Shown: positions 6,054 to 15,340 of the stretch, in pieces
Numbering within the stretch: position 1 is the first letter of the stretch
How the letters are laid out: the number at the start of each line of letters is the position of its first letter
Assembly: GCA_902168205.1 (NCBI GenBank)
Contig: CABHOK010000003.1
Coordinates: 1,612,001 to 1,676,000, forward strand
Source: an uncultured Chitinophaga sp.
GTDB lineage: Bacteria > Bacteroidota > Bacteroidia > Cytophagales > Cyclobacteriaceae
Length of the DNA: 64,000 bases
Direction: 5' to 3'
Translations under genes and position numbers: made by a program
Notes under the pieces: generated by a model
Told to the model about the DNA's origin: nothing
Databases searched by the model: none
What the model saw: the letters and a program-made list of their open reading frames with translations, nothing else

Positions 6054-9000
6054 ATGAAAAGTCATTACCCGTTATGGTTTTTACTTATCGCATTTTTGAC
6101 TGGAGCACAGTGGGCTTCGGCACAAGTGCATCTTAATCTTATCAATTCACCGTATCAACAGCAGTTTGATTCACTTGCCAGTGCAGGCACTACCAATGAT
6201 ATAGCGACATTGCCGGCCGGCTGGACCTTCAGTGAGTCAGGTACCAATGCCAACACTACGTATGCAGCTGGTACAGGTTCAGCAAATGCCGGTAACACCT
6301 ATAGCTTCGGACTGACAGCTAATGACCGCGCACTCGGAGGTTTACTTTCCGGATCGCTTAACTCAACCGTTGGTGCCGGGTTCATCAACCATACCGGCAG
6401 TACCATTACAGCATTACACATACAGTACCGCGGTGAGCAATGGCGTCTTGGCGCAACAGGGCGTGCAGCCGACCGACTCGATTTTCAATACAGCACCGAT
6501 GCTACTTCCATAACATCGGGTACATGGACCGATATAGATTCACTTGATTTCATCAGTCCGGTTACAACGGGTACAGCAGGCGCACTCAATGGTAACGACA
6601 CGCTTAACAACACCATCATTACCTTTACTATAAATGGATTGTCGATTGATGATGGTGAAACGTTTTACCTGCGCTGGCTCGACTTTAATGTAGCAAGCTC
6701 GGATGATGGTTTGGCAATTGATGATTTTATACTGACACCCTTCGGTGTACCTTCGAATGAACCGGCTATCCAGGTAGTGCCTGCATCGCTGAACTTTGGC
6801 GATGTTACCGTACATGAGACAAAGCAACTTCGTTACCAGGTGATCGGTGCCAACCTGCAGGATTCCATCGCGATCTTTACTTTTAATAACGCCTATACTA
6901 TATCTGCGGATAGTATACATTTTGCCGGATCTGCTATAGTACCGGCTACCGGAGGTTTTGTATATGTACAGTTTGCACCGGTAGCACCGGGACTTTCCAG
7001 GGATTCATTGTTGCATATCAGCGGCACTACGTCAAAAGTGGTGCATGTGGAAGGCAATGGTTTTGATTTTGTGAGCAGTGTTATATCCATCGCGGAAGCA
7101 CGCACCAAACCGGCAGGACAAAAAGTTACGGTTGGTGGACGAATTACTGTAGCGAACGAACTGGGCAACCCTGCCTATGTACAGGATGCCACGGGGGGCA
7201 TACCGGTTTTTGATTATGCTTTTGCTACCCATGTTTCCATTGGCGACTCGGTAATTGTTACCGGACCTATAGGTGTGTTTAACGACCAGGTACAGATCAG
7301 TGGCAGTGGTATAGATTTTATACAGCCTGATTCTTCAAAGCGCTATATAGATCCGGCACCTATCGCTATCGGTCAACTGGCCGCGTACGAAGGACAACTG
7401 GTTACGGTTGACAGTGTAGAACTGGTTAATAAGGCTTTTGTGTTTTATCCGCAAAGCACCGATCGCATGACGGCAGATGGTATACAGGCCGATCTGCGTA
7501 TTGACGGAGACACCGATATACCCGGACTTACCAAGCCGCAAGGAGTTGTGTCCATCACCGGTGTTGTAGGTCGTTTCCGTACCAATGCTCAGCTGCTGCC
7601 ACGTTTCAGTGCAGATATACCGGGAGCTCATGTACCATCGCCTGTTTCAGATAGTATTCCGAAAAGTAAAACACTCGATGTTGTTACCTGGAACCTGGAG
7701 TTCTTCGGTGCGAAAAAAGAAGACTATCGTAATGAAGAGTACGGTCCGGAAGATGAAGCACAGCAACTCGTAAATGTAAAACGTGTACTGGATTCATTGC
7801 AGGCTGATGTCATCGCTGTTGAGGAAGTATCAGACGATTCGTTATTTACCGTGCTGATCTCGCAATTGGGTAAATATAGGGCTACCTGCTCTGATCGTTA
7901 TTCGTATTCTTTTGATGGACCCAGCGATGAATTCCCTCCGCAGAAAGTATGTTTTATCTACGACACAACAACTGTAAATGTACGCGCGGCACGTCCGATG
8001 TTTGAAGCGTTGTACGATGAAGCACGCACGACTAACCCGAATATATTACCAAACTATCCCGGAGGAAGTCCTTCAAGTTTTTATTCCAGCGGACGCCTTC
8101 CGTATTTGTTAACGGTTGATGCTACCATTGGAGGCGTAACCGAGCGCATATCCTTTGTTGGTATACATGCTAAATCTGGTTCTACGGCAGCCGACAGAAG
8201 TCGCAGAGAGTATGATGGTGCTGTGCTGAAGGATTCGCTCGATTTACACTTTGCCAATGAGCAGGTAATTATACTCGGTGATTTGAACGATGATCTCGAT
8301 CAGTCGATTGTTACCGGTATGGAAAGTCCATATATAGCGTTTATACAAGACTCGTTGAATTATACCGGCATTACGAAAAACCTCAGTGATGCAGGAGCAA
8401 GATCAACGATCAGTTTCCAGGATGTGATCGACCACCAGATCATCACGAACGACCTTTTGCAAGAGGTTATCGGAGGTTCTGAGCAGATCATAACACCGTT
8501 CCGTTTTATCACGAATTATGCTGCCACTACATCCGATCACTTGCCGGTAATTGTACGTTACCAGTTGCAGCCAACGCGTGTTAATTTTACAGCAAGCGGT
8601 ATAACGTTACCGGAAGACAGTGCATCTCATCACGTATATGTTCAGGCAGATAAACAATCGACATCGGCCAAACAGATTGTTATAGCCTTACAGGGCGATG
8701 CAACCTATGGACAGGATTTTGTAACCGAGCCTGCAGCCGTTGATAATAAAATTACAGTGACGCTTTCGGCGGATACATTGCTGACGTCATTCCGAATCAT
8801 AATGCTGAACGATGAAGCCGATGAACTGCTGGAGACAACTACCTTCACGATTTTGGCAGAAGATGGTGTAGCCGGAGGAACGCAGGCAAACTTTTCACTT
8901 TCCATTGAAGACAACGATGTGCCAATTATTGCTTTTGCCGAGATACTGCCCAGCGCCAAAGAGGGCAGCGGTATATATAACCTGAAACTGAAATTGAATA

Positions 9001-9539
9001 CAGCCGTTGCTTCCGACCAGGTTGTAACGATCCAGGTAACACAAGGCCCGGGTGTAGTATATGGCGAAGACTATAGCACGGAACCTGCTGTAGCCGGTCG
9101 CGCGATACAATTGACAGTTCCGGCAGGTAGCCGCGAAGCTTCGATTGCTATAGATCCGATAGCCGATGGCAAAAAGGAATTCCCGCTGGAGTTTGTGTCT
9201 TTCTACCTGGATAAAACAACGGACGGACTAGTGCTTTCCAATCCGCGTATAGCAGTATTTACAATCATTGATGTAAAGAAGAGACAACCCGTTGTAATCG
9301 CATCACCAAACCCGACCTCCGGCATTGTACGACTGGTATGCAAAGAGCTTGAAGCCCATGAAGTAATTCAGGCTGAAGCGCGCAACAGTAACGGAGAGTT
9401 AATCTATACTGGCACCGGAACACTCGAAGAACTGAGCGCAGCCCTTACAAACCGTGTCCAATCGGGGAGAAGAGGATTCTATACCATCAAGCTAATTATC
9501 GATGGCGAGCCGATCGTAGTACGGCTGTTGAAGATATAG
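6054..9539 (+). CDS. T9SS-secreted endonuclease/exonuclease/phosphatase-fold protein
   Basis: A 1161-residue secreted multidomain protein. After a signal peptide (1-23) come a beta-rich region (about 25-230), an immunoglobulin-like segment beginning LNFGDVTV (about 235-340), an OB-fold-like segment (340-525), and an endonuclease/exonuclease/phosphatase domain (about 539-830). The latter shows TWNLEFFG, AVEEVSDD, GIHAKSG, ILGDLNDD and SDHLPVIVRY, the usual metal and catalytic residues. Two Calx-beta-like repeats follow (about 842-1074, with DND), then a type A T9SS sorting domain starting IASPNPTSG (1079-1161). It probably degrades extracellular nucleic acid, though this fold also cleaves phospholipids and phosphate esters. 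The gene is monocistronic and ends in a strong terminator. Confidence 0.88.
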   Translation: MKSHYPLWFLLIAFLTGAQWASAQVHLNLINSPYQQQFDSLASAGTTNDIATLPAGWTFSESGTNANTTYAAGTGSANAGNTYSFGLTANDRALGGLLSGSLNSTVGAGFINHTGSTITALHIQYRGEQWRLGATGRAADRLDFQYSTDATSITSGTWTDIDSLDFISPVTTGTAGALNGNDTLNNTIITFTINGLSIDDGETFYLRWLDFNVASSDDGLAIDDFILTPFGVPSNEPAIQVVPASLNFGDVTVHETKQLRYQVIGANLQDSIAIFTFNNAYTISADSIHFAGSAIVPATGGFVYVQFAPVAPGLSRDSLLHISGTTSKVVHVEGNGFDFVSSVISIAEARTKPAGQKVTVGGRITVANELGNPAYVQDATGGIPVFDYAFATHVSIGDSVIVTGPIGVFNDQVQISGSGIDFIQPDSSKRYIDPAPIAIGQLAAYEGQLVTVDSVELVNKAFVFYPQSTDRMTADGIQADLRIDGDTDIPGLTKPQGVVSITGVVGRFRTNAQLLPRFSADIPGAHVPSPVSDSIPKSKTLDVVTWNLEFFGAKKEDYRNEEYGPEDEAQQLVNVKRVLDSLQADVIAVEEVSDDSLFTVLISQLGKYRATCSDRYSYSFDGPSDEFPPQKVCFIYDTTTVNVRAARPMFEALYDEARTTNPNILPNYPGGSPSSFYSSGRLPYLLTVDATIGGVTERISFVGIHAKSGSTAADRSRREYDGAVLKDSLDLHFANEQVIILGDLNDDLDQSIVTGMESPYIAFIQDSLNYTGITKNLSDAGARSTISFQDVIDHQIITNDLLQEVIGGSEQIITPFRFITNYAATTSDHLPVIVRYQLQPTRVNFTASGITLPEDSASHHVYVQADKQSTSAKQIVIALQGDATYGQDFVTEPAAVDNKITVTLSADTLLTSFRIIMLNDEADELLETTTFTILAEDGVAGGTQANFSLSIEDNDVPIIAFAEILPSAKEGSGIYNLKLKLNTAVASDQVVTIQVTQGPGVVYGEDYSTEPAVAGRAIQLTVPAGSREASIAIDPIADGKKEFPLEFVSFYLDKTTDGLVLSNPRIAVFTIIDVKKRQPVVIASPNPTSGIVRLVCKELEAHEVIQAEARNSNGELIYTGTGTLEELSAALTNRVQSGRRGFYTIKLIIDGEPIVVRLLKI

Positions 9540-9570
9540 CCGTTATCCGTTTTCTTAACCGTTAATTGTG

Positions 9571-9616
9571 AATCGTTATCCGCAGGTATAACCTGCGGGT
9601 AACGATTATTTTTTAT
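9571..9616 (+). terminator. Strong terminator after the secreted nuclease-like gene
   Basis: A 17-bp stem (9571-9587 with 9591-9607, one G-T wobble) has a 3-base loop and is followed by ATTATTTTTT. Its left arm contains ATCGTTATCCG, which recurs after the gene ending at 21735. Confidence 0.9.
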
Positions 9617-9619
9617 ATA

Positions 9620-9663
9620 GACCCTTTGTGAAACTTCGTGTCTTCTCCGTTTCCTTTGTGCCA
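9620..9663. repeat. Intergenic CTTTGTG-type repeat, copy 2
   Basis: CCTTTGTGAAACTTCGTG and CCTTTGTGCC are related to the repeat at 5796-5882 and to that at 21771-21845. Confidence 0.5.
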
Positions 9664-9740
9664 TTAGATTATGAGAACCCTGCTACTATATATAGCACGC
9701 CCCAACCACACTTCTCACGATTAACCGATAACGGTTAACA

Positions 9741-10763
9741 CTATTTCACGAAGACATCCTCCGGTAACAAAAACATCTCCGCCAGCAATTCATACGAACG
9801 CACGCGATCTTCAAATGTATCTGCAAAAGTAGCAACTACCACTTCATCCACATCAAAAGTACGTGCCAGTTGTTTGATCTTCTCCTTCACAACGTCAGGA
9901 GTACCCGTAATGGTGCGAAGGCGGTTATATTGCACACGAGCAAGCTCTTCGCGTGAGTATGCATATCCCTTGATCGCCTCGTATGAAGGTGCTTCATCTA
10001 TTTTTCCTTTCTCGATGCTGAGCAAGCGATAATCCATAACGGCCTGCATCTGCGCTGCCTTCTCTTCGGTCTCACCACAAAATACAAATACACCAACACT
10101 GGTCTGTGGCGTTTGCAATTGCTCGGAAGGTTTGAACTGTTGACGGTAGGCACGTATAGCTTCAGGACCACCCACCGGATTAATGAACTGTGCGAACGAC
10201 AACGCCATGCCGAAGTGTGCTGCTATATAGGCACTCTCACCACTGCTTGTCAGCATCCACAGATCCGGTTGCGTATCAATGCTCGGTATAGCTTTTACTT
10301 TTTCGTGAATCGTGCCGGCCTGACGGTCATCTTTCAAAAACGCTTTCAGGTCAATGATCTGCTGAATATAATCTTGCGGACTAAACGTATTGGACGGGTT
10401 AAGCAGCGAAGCTGTAACACGATCGCCACCGGGAGCACGCCCTATACCCAGATCAATGCGACCGGGATATAGTCCTTCCAGTAAACGAAAATTCTCGGCT
10501 ACTTTTAATGTACTATGATTGGGCAGCATGATACCTCCGGAACCGAAGCGCAGATTTTTTGTTTCACCGGCCAGTCGTGCAATGAGTACTTCAGGAGCTG
10601 CACCTGCCAATGTTGCAATGTTATGATGTTCCGATAACCAGTAGCGCGTATAGCCCAACCGGTCGGTATGTTTAGCGAGTTGTATACTTTCCTGTAGGGC
10701 TTCCCGTGCGTTGCTTCCTCTGCGAATGGGAGTCTGATCGAGTACGCTGAGTTTTAATTTCAT
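9741..10763 (-). CDS. Luciferase-like (LLM class) flavin-dependent oxidoreductase
   Basis: A 340-residue cytosolic TIM-barrel protein of the bacterial luciferase-like monooxygenase family. The start LSVLDQTPIRRG, the segment YTRYWLSEHHN and the flavin-site segment GRIDLGIGRAPGGDR are typical of the MsnO8/YhbW-type subgroup, which uses reduced flavin and oxygen on unknown small molecules. Length is normal for the group. It is transcribed alone; a small hairpin (TTAACCG-ATAA-CGGTTAA, 9721-9738) directly follows the stop but lacks a T tract. No flavin reductase partner lies next to it. Confidence 0.85.
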   Translation of the reverse strand: MKLKLSVLDQTPIRRGSNAREALQESIQLAKHTDRLGYTRYWLSEHHNIATLAGAAPEVLIARLAGETKNLRFGSGGIMLPNHSTLKVAENFRLLEGLYPGRIDLGIGRAPGGDRVTASLLNPSNTFSPQDYIQQIIDLKAFLKDDRQAGTIHEKVKAIPSIDTQPDLWMLTSSGESAYIAAHFGMALSFAQFINPVGGPEAIRAYRQQFKPSEQLQTPQTSVGVFVFCGETEEKAAQMQAVMDYRLLSIEKGKIDEAPSYEAIKGYAYSREELARVQYNRLRTITGTPDVVKEKIKQLARTFDVDEVVVATFADTFEDRVRSYELLAEMFLLPEDVFVK

Positions 10764-10920
10764 GACAATAGATGCCTTCTGTCTCAGAAGGGGTGTGTTT
10801 ATGTATTTTCTATAAACACAACTGCAAGCGGGAAAGGTTCAGCCAGGTGCAGATTCGTTTTTGATGGCCGCTTCATCATGCTGATCATCAAAGTGAAAAT
10901 ATTTTTAATATGAAATAAAA

Positions 10921-10950
10921 AGCCTCACCGTGGTGCTGCACAGTGAGGCT
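10921..10950 (-). terminator. Terminator of the small membrane protein gene
   Basis: A 12-bp stem (10921-10932 with 10939-10950, one wobble) has a 6-base loop; on the minus strand it is followed by TTTTTATTTCA. Confidence 0.9.
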
Positions 10951-10969
10951 ATAAGGAGTTCGGTTTAAC

Positions 10970-11356
10970 TCAGACTGCTGCGGTCTGTTTCACCCCCTTA
11001 ATCTGCAGGTAAGCCATGGCTGCCACCCACAAGGCTACTGCGGTAATTGCGATATAGCCTATCGCAGACAAATTAAATAACTGCGGCAGTACAATGGCTA
11101 TACTACCTATAACCCAGAGTATATCCAGCGCAATAATAATATATACATGCGTAAGCCGTGCTGTGCGTTGTACAGCTTCATTCAATACACCGGCAGCGAA
11201 CACCACCAGAAATATACCAACACCCATAACCGTTCCTACAGCGGTTGTACCAAAGAGGTTGGCAACGGTTTCTGCCAATACTACAAGTCCAATACCGGTA
11301 GCACCTGAGCTTACCGCGTTGATGAGAAGAACATTTTTTAGAGATAGCATATACAT
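10970..11356 (-). CDS. Small four-helix membrane protein, unknown function
   Basis: A 128-residue inner-membrane protein with four hydrophobic segments (about residues 9-30, 39-58, 70-92 and 98-120). It lacks clear catalytic or ligand-binding motifs and I do not recognise its family beyond a general resemblance to small four-helix proteins of the DoxX/SPW kind. ATG 11356 is used, although ATG 11350 is equally possible. The gene diverges from an AraC regulator, and a TACCTTTG box (11389-11382 on the minus strand) matches the Bacteroidota -7 consensus TAnnTTTG. The AraC protein probably controls it; that is inferred from the divergent layout. Confidence 0.75.
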   Translation of the reverse strand: MYMLSLKNVLLINAVSSGATGIGLVVLAETVANLFGTTAVGTVMGVGIFLVVFAAGVLNEAVQRTARLTHVYIIIALDILWVIGSIAIVLPQLFNLSAIGYIAITAVALWVAAMAYLQIKGVKQTAAV

Positions 11357-11498
11357 TTACGTTTAGTGTTTATTGATGAAGCAAAGGTATACCGGCACCA
11401 TACCCTGCGGTTTATCTTTTTGCGACAACCCGTTACCATCTTGCGCCAACGGTAGGGTGGCATGGTAAACACCTTGATTGAACCAGTATATTTGTTGT

Positions 11499-12503
11499 AT
11501 GGATGAGCAACAAAAGCGATTCGTACTAAGTCTGCTGGCGTATGCAGTGCAACGGGGTATATCGGCACAGCAACTCTGCAAGCTTTGTAATCTTGACCTG
11601 GCGGCATTGAAACGAAATGAAGCCGTTACCATTACGCGCAAACAACAGGAAGACCTCTGGGTGAATGCGAGTCACCTGTGCGATGATCCTTTATTTGGAT
11701 TGCACTTTGGTGAATCGCTGCAGTTGAGTGCGCTTGGCGTAGTAGGCGAGATCATCAAGATGAGCGGTACAGTAGGGGAAGCGTTGGCGCATGCTGCAGC
11801 CATGACTCCGATGGTAACTGACCTTGTAACGATGGATGTGATACAATCCAGGAAAACCTTTACAGTACATTTTATACCAACCGCTATCGGGAAGCAACAA
11901 AGCGATACCGTTACATTTCGCCAGATGCTCGATCTGCTCATGATATTCACGATACATGAACTCGATGGTTTGTTGCTGGAGAAAGTAAAGCCTGTATCGG
12001 TGCGACACGCTTTTCAGTCTGTGCATATACATGAATATGAGCGCGTGCTTCGTTGCACGCCTGTGCGCAAGACGCAGCATACCCTGGAGTTTGACAATGC
12101 ATACTGGGACGAACCCATTCTCACCGCCAACTATGAACTGCAGAAGGTGTTGTTGGACAAAGTAAATACAATTGGTAAAGAAGAAGGTAATGCGCAAACA
12201 TTGCAGTCTAAGATTTATACGTACCTGTTACAGCATGCGTATCTGGGTATACTTAGCCAGGAGGAGGTAGCTGCTAATTTTAACATCAGTGCGCGGAGCC
12301 TGCAGCGAAAGCTTCGCGAAGAAGGAGTAACGTATCAACAGTTGTCTGACAGCGTTCGAAAGTCACTGGCGGTACACTATATCCGTTCGGGTAATTACCA
12401 ACTCAAGGAAATATCGGGTATGCTTGGCTATAATGAGTTGAGTGCCTTTACCCGTGCCTTTAAACGTTGGACAGGAAAAGCCCCGGCCAGTTACCGTGCA
12501 TAG
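11499..12503 (+). CDS. AraC-family transcriptional regulator
   Basis: A 334-residue DNA-binding regulator. Residues about 15-200 form the arabinose-binding-like sensor domain found in OruR/ArgR-type AraC proteins, with LWVNASHLCDDPLFGLHFG as its recognisable core. The C-terminal AraC helix-turn-helix pair is at about 235-332 (ISARSLQRKLREEGVTYQQL and YNELSAFTRAFKRWTGKAPA). ATG 11499 is chosen; the TTG at 11478 lies upstream of a TATATTTG promoter box (11486-11493), which would leave almost no leader. It diverges from the small membrane protein gene and may regulate it in answer to an unknown small ligand. Confidence 0.88.
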   Translation: MDEQQKRFVLSLLAYAVQRGISAQQLCKLCNLDLAALKRNEAVTITRKQQEDLWVNASHLCDDPLFGLHFGESLQLSALGVVGEIIKMSGTVGEALAHAAAMTPMVTDLVTMDVIQSRKTFTVHFIPTAIGKQQSDTVTFRQMLDLLMIFTIHELDGLLLEKVKPVSVRHAFQSVHIHEYERVLRCTPVRKTQHTLEFDNAYWDEPILTANYELQKVLLDKVNTIGKEEGNAQTLQSKIYTYLLQHAYLGILSQEEVAANFNISARSLQRKLREEGVTYQQLSDSVRKSLAVHYIRSGNYQLKEISGMLGYNELSAFTRAFKRWTGKAPASYRA

Positions 12504-12536
12504 GCAAAGACTAAAAATATATAGCCGGTTATTTCT

Positions 12537-12941
12537 TTATACAGAAAGTTTAGCCAGGCATTTCTCGATAGACACTTTCAGGTGTGCATACTGCGATGGC
12601 TTCTGTATATACTGAAAGGCTCCCAGTTTGTACGACTTCTCGATATTATCCAGCGTAGAAGATGTAGACAGAATAACCACCGGTATAGAACTGAATTCGG
12701 GATGCTCTTTTATTTCTTTGAGACACTGAAAGCCGTTCTTCAACGGCATGTTCAGATCCATGAAGATAGCATCGGGAAACCGGTTGGCAGCACGAAGCTT
12801 TTCCAGGAGTATAATTCCGTTTTCAGCGATCGTAATATCGATCGGAAGTCCTAAGTCCTGAAATACGTCTTTGAATAATAGTATATCATCCGGATCATCG
12901 TCAGCGTAAAAAATATTCTTAATCAACAGGTCTTCACTCAT
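12537..12941 (-). CDS. Stand-alone response regulator receiver protein
   Basis: A 134-residue CheY-like protein consisting of one receiver domain. The acidic pocket DDDPDD (14-19), the phosphorylated aspartate D62 in FMDLNMPLKNG, the threonine/serine switch (ILSTSS) and the conserved lysine in IQKPSQ are all present. Such single-domain regulators in Bacteroidota often pair with hybrid or PAS kinases and act by protein contact, not DNA binding. ATG 12941 is chosen because the upstream start would add 12 residues of unrelated sequence. It faces away from the LuxR-type regulator and kinase that follow, which are possible partners. Confidence 0.88.
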   Translation of the reverse strand: MSEDLLIKNIFYADDDPDDILLFKDVFQDLGLPIDITIAENGIILLEKLRAANRFPDAIFMDLNMPLKNGFQCLKEIKEHPEFSSIPVVILSTSSTLDNIEKSYKLGAFQYIQKPSQYAHLKVSIEKCLAKLSV

Positions 12942-13159
12942 CGGGATAAAGTATAAGTTAAGGTAAACGGGCATCATTTTTTTTACGTATTCAGCTCATG
13001 CTATATCGCCCGCTGATGTATTCCAAACAACAGTTCAATATTAGATGGTTACACCCTAACTTTCTATCAGGGATTTCCCTGATTTTTAGTCGGATTTGAC
13101 CGGTTTTTGGACTTATTAACATTAAAGCAATATACCTTTAAGGATTTAATCGCTTTAAA

Positions 13160-13837
13160 ATGCCCGAAAAGATCAAAGTTTTTCATCTCGAAGATTACAA
13201 AATTATACGTGATGGCATTCGGTTTTTGTTAGGTAATGATGAAGCCATTGAAGTTGTAGGCGAAGCAAGAAAAGGGGAGGAGCTGTTGAGTGTTATCGAT
13301 AAAATGCGCATTGATATACTCCTGCTTGATATCTACCTGGACGGAATGCAGGACGTTCGTACCATTGATGGTTTTGAAGTATGTGAAATCGTCCGGAAGA
13401 AATATCCCAAAGTAAAGATCATCGCCCATTCAGTTTATGATGATGCCGACCGGGTTGCCAAGATCATGAAAGCCGGTGCCATGGGGTTTGTATCCAAGAA
13501 AGCCGGATACGAAGAGCTTATCCAGGCTATTAAAGTCGTGTACAGCGGCAAGAAATATATTTGTGCCGAGACCTCGCGAAAACTGAAAAACATTAATAAA
13601 TTTTTAGCCGGAATTGAGGATACGTTGCGCGGAGAAGATGAGTTTTTCTCCAAACGCGAACGGGAAGTGCTTGAGCTGATGGCGAAAGGGCACTCGTCCA
13701 GAAAAATTGCCGAAAATTTATTTATTACCGAAAAGACCGTGGAGTCTCACCGCAAGAACATGGTTCAGAAGGCGAAAGTGAAGAATACAGCTGAACTTAT
13801 TGCGTATGCCTCTGCGCGTGGCTTTTTGAAAGTATAG
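13160..13837 (+). CDS. NarL/LuxR-family response regulator
   Basis: A 225-residue two-domain regulator. The receiver domain (about 3-125) has the acidic pair E11-D12, the phosphorylation site D57 in LLLDIYLDG and the lysine in FVSKKAG. The LuxR-type helix-turn-helix occupies about 158-220 (FFSKREREVLELMAKGHSSR and TEKTVESHRKNMVQKAKVKN). It probably binds DNA as a phosphorylated dimer. The kinase gene that follows 36 bases later on the same strand is the likely partner, although that kinase has an unusual H box. Confidence 0.9.
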   Translation: MPEKIKVFHLEDYKIIRDGIRFLLGNDEAIEVVGEARKGEELLSVIDKMRIDILLLDIYLDGMQDVRTIDGFEVCEIVRKKYPKVKIIAHSVYDDADRVAKIMKAGAMGFVSKKAGYEELIQAIKVVYSGKKYICAETSRKLKNINKFLAGIEDTLRGEDEFFSKREREVLELMAKGHSSRKIAENLFITEKTVESHRKNMVQKAKVKNTAELIAYASARGFLKV

Positions 13838-13873
13838 TATATACCTTTCTATTTGCTATAAAGTTTTAGCCCC

Positions 13874-14947
13874 ATGCAAGAAGCCCCGGTGTACACGGAG
13901 ATCAAACGTATTGGAGAATTATCCAGCGATGGTATTTTCATTTATAAGATTGACGAACGCAAATTTCAGTACGTCAATCCGGCCTTCAGTGAGATCTTTT
14001 ATGTAAGTCACGAAAATCTTTACGCACAGTCAAGGTTACTGCTGGATCTGATCATCTCGGAAGACCAGCATTACCTGCGTTCGCGCTTCTCGGATCTCAT
14101 TCACTTTGGTTGTATAACCAGCACGGAGTTCACGATAAAAATTTCAAGCGGGTTGCTGAAGCACGTTTCGTGCGATGCGTATGTATTGGATAACAATACT
14201 ACGGTTATCGGTTTTGTAAAAGATGTCAGCCGCATCAAGGAGCACGAGAACTATATCATTAACTATGGTGCCAAGAAAGATACACTGCTGGATATGGTTA
14301 CCCATAATCTCTACGGACCGCTGAATCTTTCGCAAAGCATTCTAGACAAGATCGAAGAGTCTTATCAGGGAGATTCGTATAAGGACATGAATGCGCAGCT
14401 GCAACTTATCCGCAGTATAACCCGTGAATGCATTGATATCGTGACCAACTTTTTACGCGAAGAACACCAGGAGTCTGAACGCATCTTTATCAAGAAAAGT
14501 CGTTTTGATATCGTTGATCGGGTGCGCGCAACACTGGTGAAACTGGTAGAGACTAATCACGACAAGAACTTTACGCTTATAACGAAGCTGGATAACCTGT
14601 ATATCAATGCTGACAGTGTTAAGTTCTTTCAGATCATTCATAACCTCATCTCCAACGCCATCAAATTCACACCCGAAGGTGGCCAGATTGATATAACACT
14701 GGAAGAAGGTGAAGAGGATTTTGTTGTGAGTGTAAAAGATAACGGCATCGGTATACCGCAGGCATTTCAATCCTTTATATTTCAACGCAACGATGCGGTG
14801 CGCAGGCCGGGACTGAAGGGTGAAAAATCAATGGGATTGGGCCTGCCGATTGTGAAGAATCTTGTCGAGTTGATGAACGGCCAGATCTGGTTTGAAAGTA
14901 CCGAGAATGATGGGGCTGTATTTTTTGTCAGGTTCCCCAAAGAGTAA
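13874..14947 (+). CDS. PAS-domain histidine kinase with atypical H box
   Basis: A 357-residue cytosolic kinase with no membrane helix. A PAS domain occupies about 8-125 and the dimerisation/phosphoacceptor region about 130-205. The phosphoacceptor is H144 in MVTHNLYGPLN, where the acidic residue normally after the histidine is asparagine; that residue usually assists autophosphorylation. The HATPase domain is intact: IIHNLISNAIKFTPEGG, VKDNGIGIP and GEKSMGLGLPIVK. It follows the LuxR-type response regulator by 36 bases, and the two are probably one two-component system. The signal is unknown. Confidence 0.87.
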   Translation: MQEAPVYTEIKRIGELSSDGIFIYKIDERKFQYVNPAFSEIFYVSHENLYAQSRLLLDLIISEDQHYLRSRFSDLIHFGCITSTEFTIKISSGLLKHVSCDAYVLDNNTTVIGFVKDVSRIKEHENYIINYGAKKDTLLDMVTHNLYGPLNLSQSILDKIEESYQGDSYKDMNAQLQLIRSITRECIDIVTNFLREEHQESERIFIKKSRFDIVDRVRATLVKLVETNHDKNFTLITKLDNLYINADSVKFFQIIHNLISNAIKFTPEGGQIDITLEEGEEDFVVSVKDNGIGIPQAFQSFIFQRNDAVRRPGLKGEKSMGLGLPIVKNLVELMNGQIWFESTENDGAVFFVRFPKE

Positions 14948-14963
14948 TACAGGCTATATATGT

Positions 14964-14998
14964 CAGCCTGGGTATAAAAATGCACAGGCTGTTCTTTT
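14964..14998 (+). terminator. Terminator-like hairpin after the PAS kinase
   Basis: CAGCCTG (14964-14970) pairs with CAGGCTG (14985-14991), followed by TTCTTTTG. An alternative stem pairs CAGGCT (14950-14955) with AGCCTG (14965-14970), so the two folds exclude each other. Confidence 0.45.
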
Positions 14999-15340
14999 GT
15001 CGGGTATATAGCGCAAAATTGTTCGTTCAGCTAAATCCGATTTTTATTTTGTTCCCAATGAAAACAGATATAGTTTTGTGGTGAAGTATAGGCTTTATGC
15101 AAATTACTTTCTCATAACATCACAAATCATACATACGCTAAAATCCTCTAATTTATTTGAAAAATAGTTGGCCTAAAGGTTGCAATATCGATTATACAGG
15201 AATAAACCTGTAGACAAGTTATGAGCCTTTTCTGTAGACCTAAATACGCTGTCACTCCACAAGTTTACGAGTTGGGCATGCGTAAGGAAGACCCAACCCG
15301 TTGGAATTATTTTTTCAATTCAGGAAAGGTGAGAACCAAT

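Noticed and set aside
15271-15297. Attenuator hairpin GTTGGG/CCCAAC before the YcbB-type gene
   Set aside because: Six-base stem, long loop and no adjacent T run; not distinguishable from chance.
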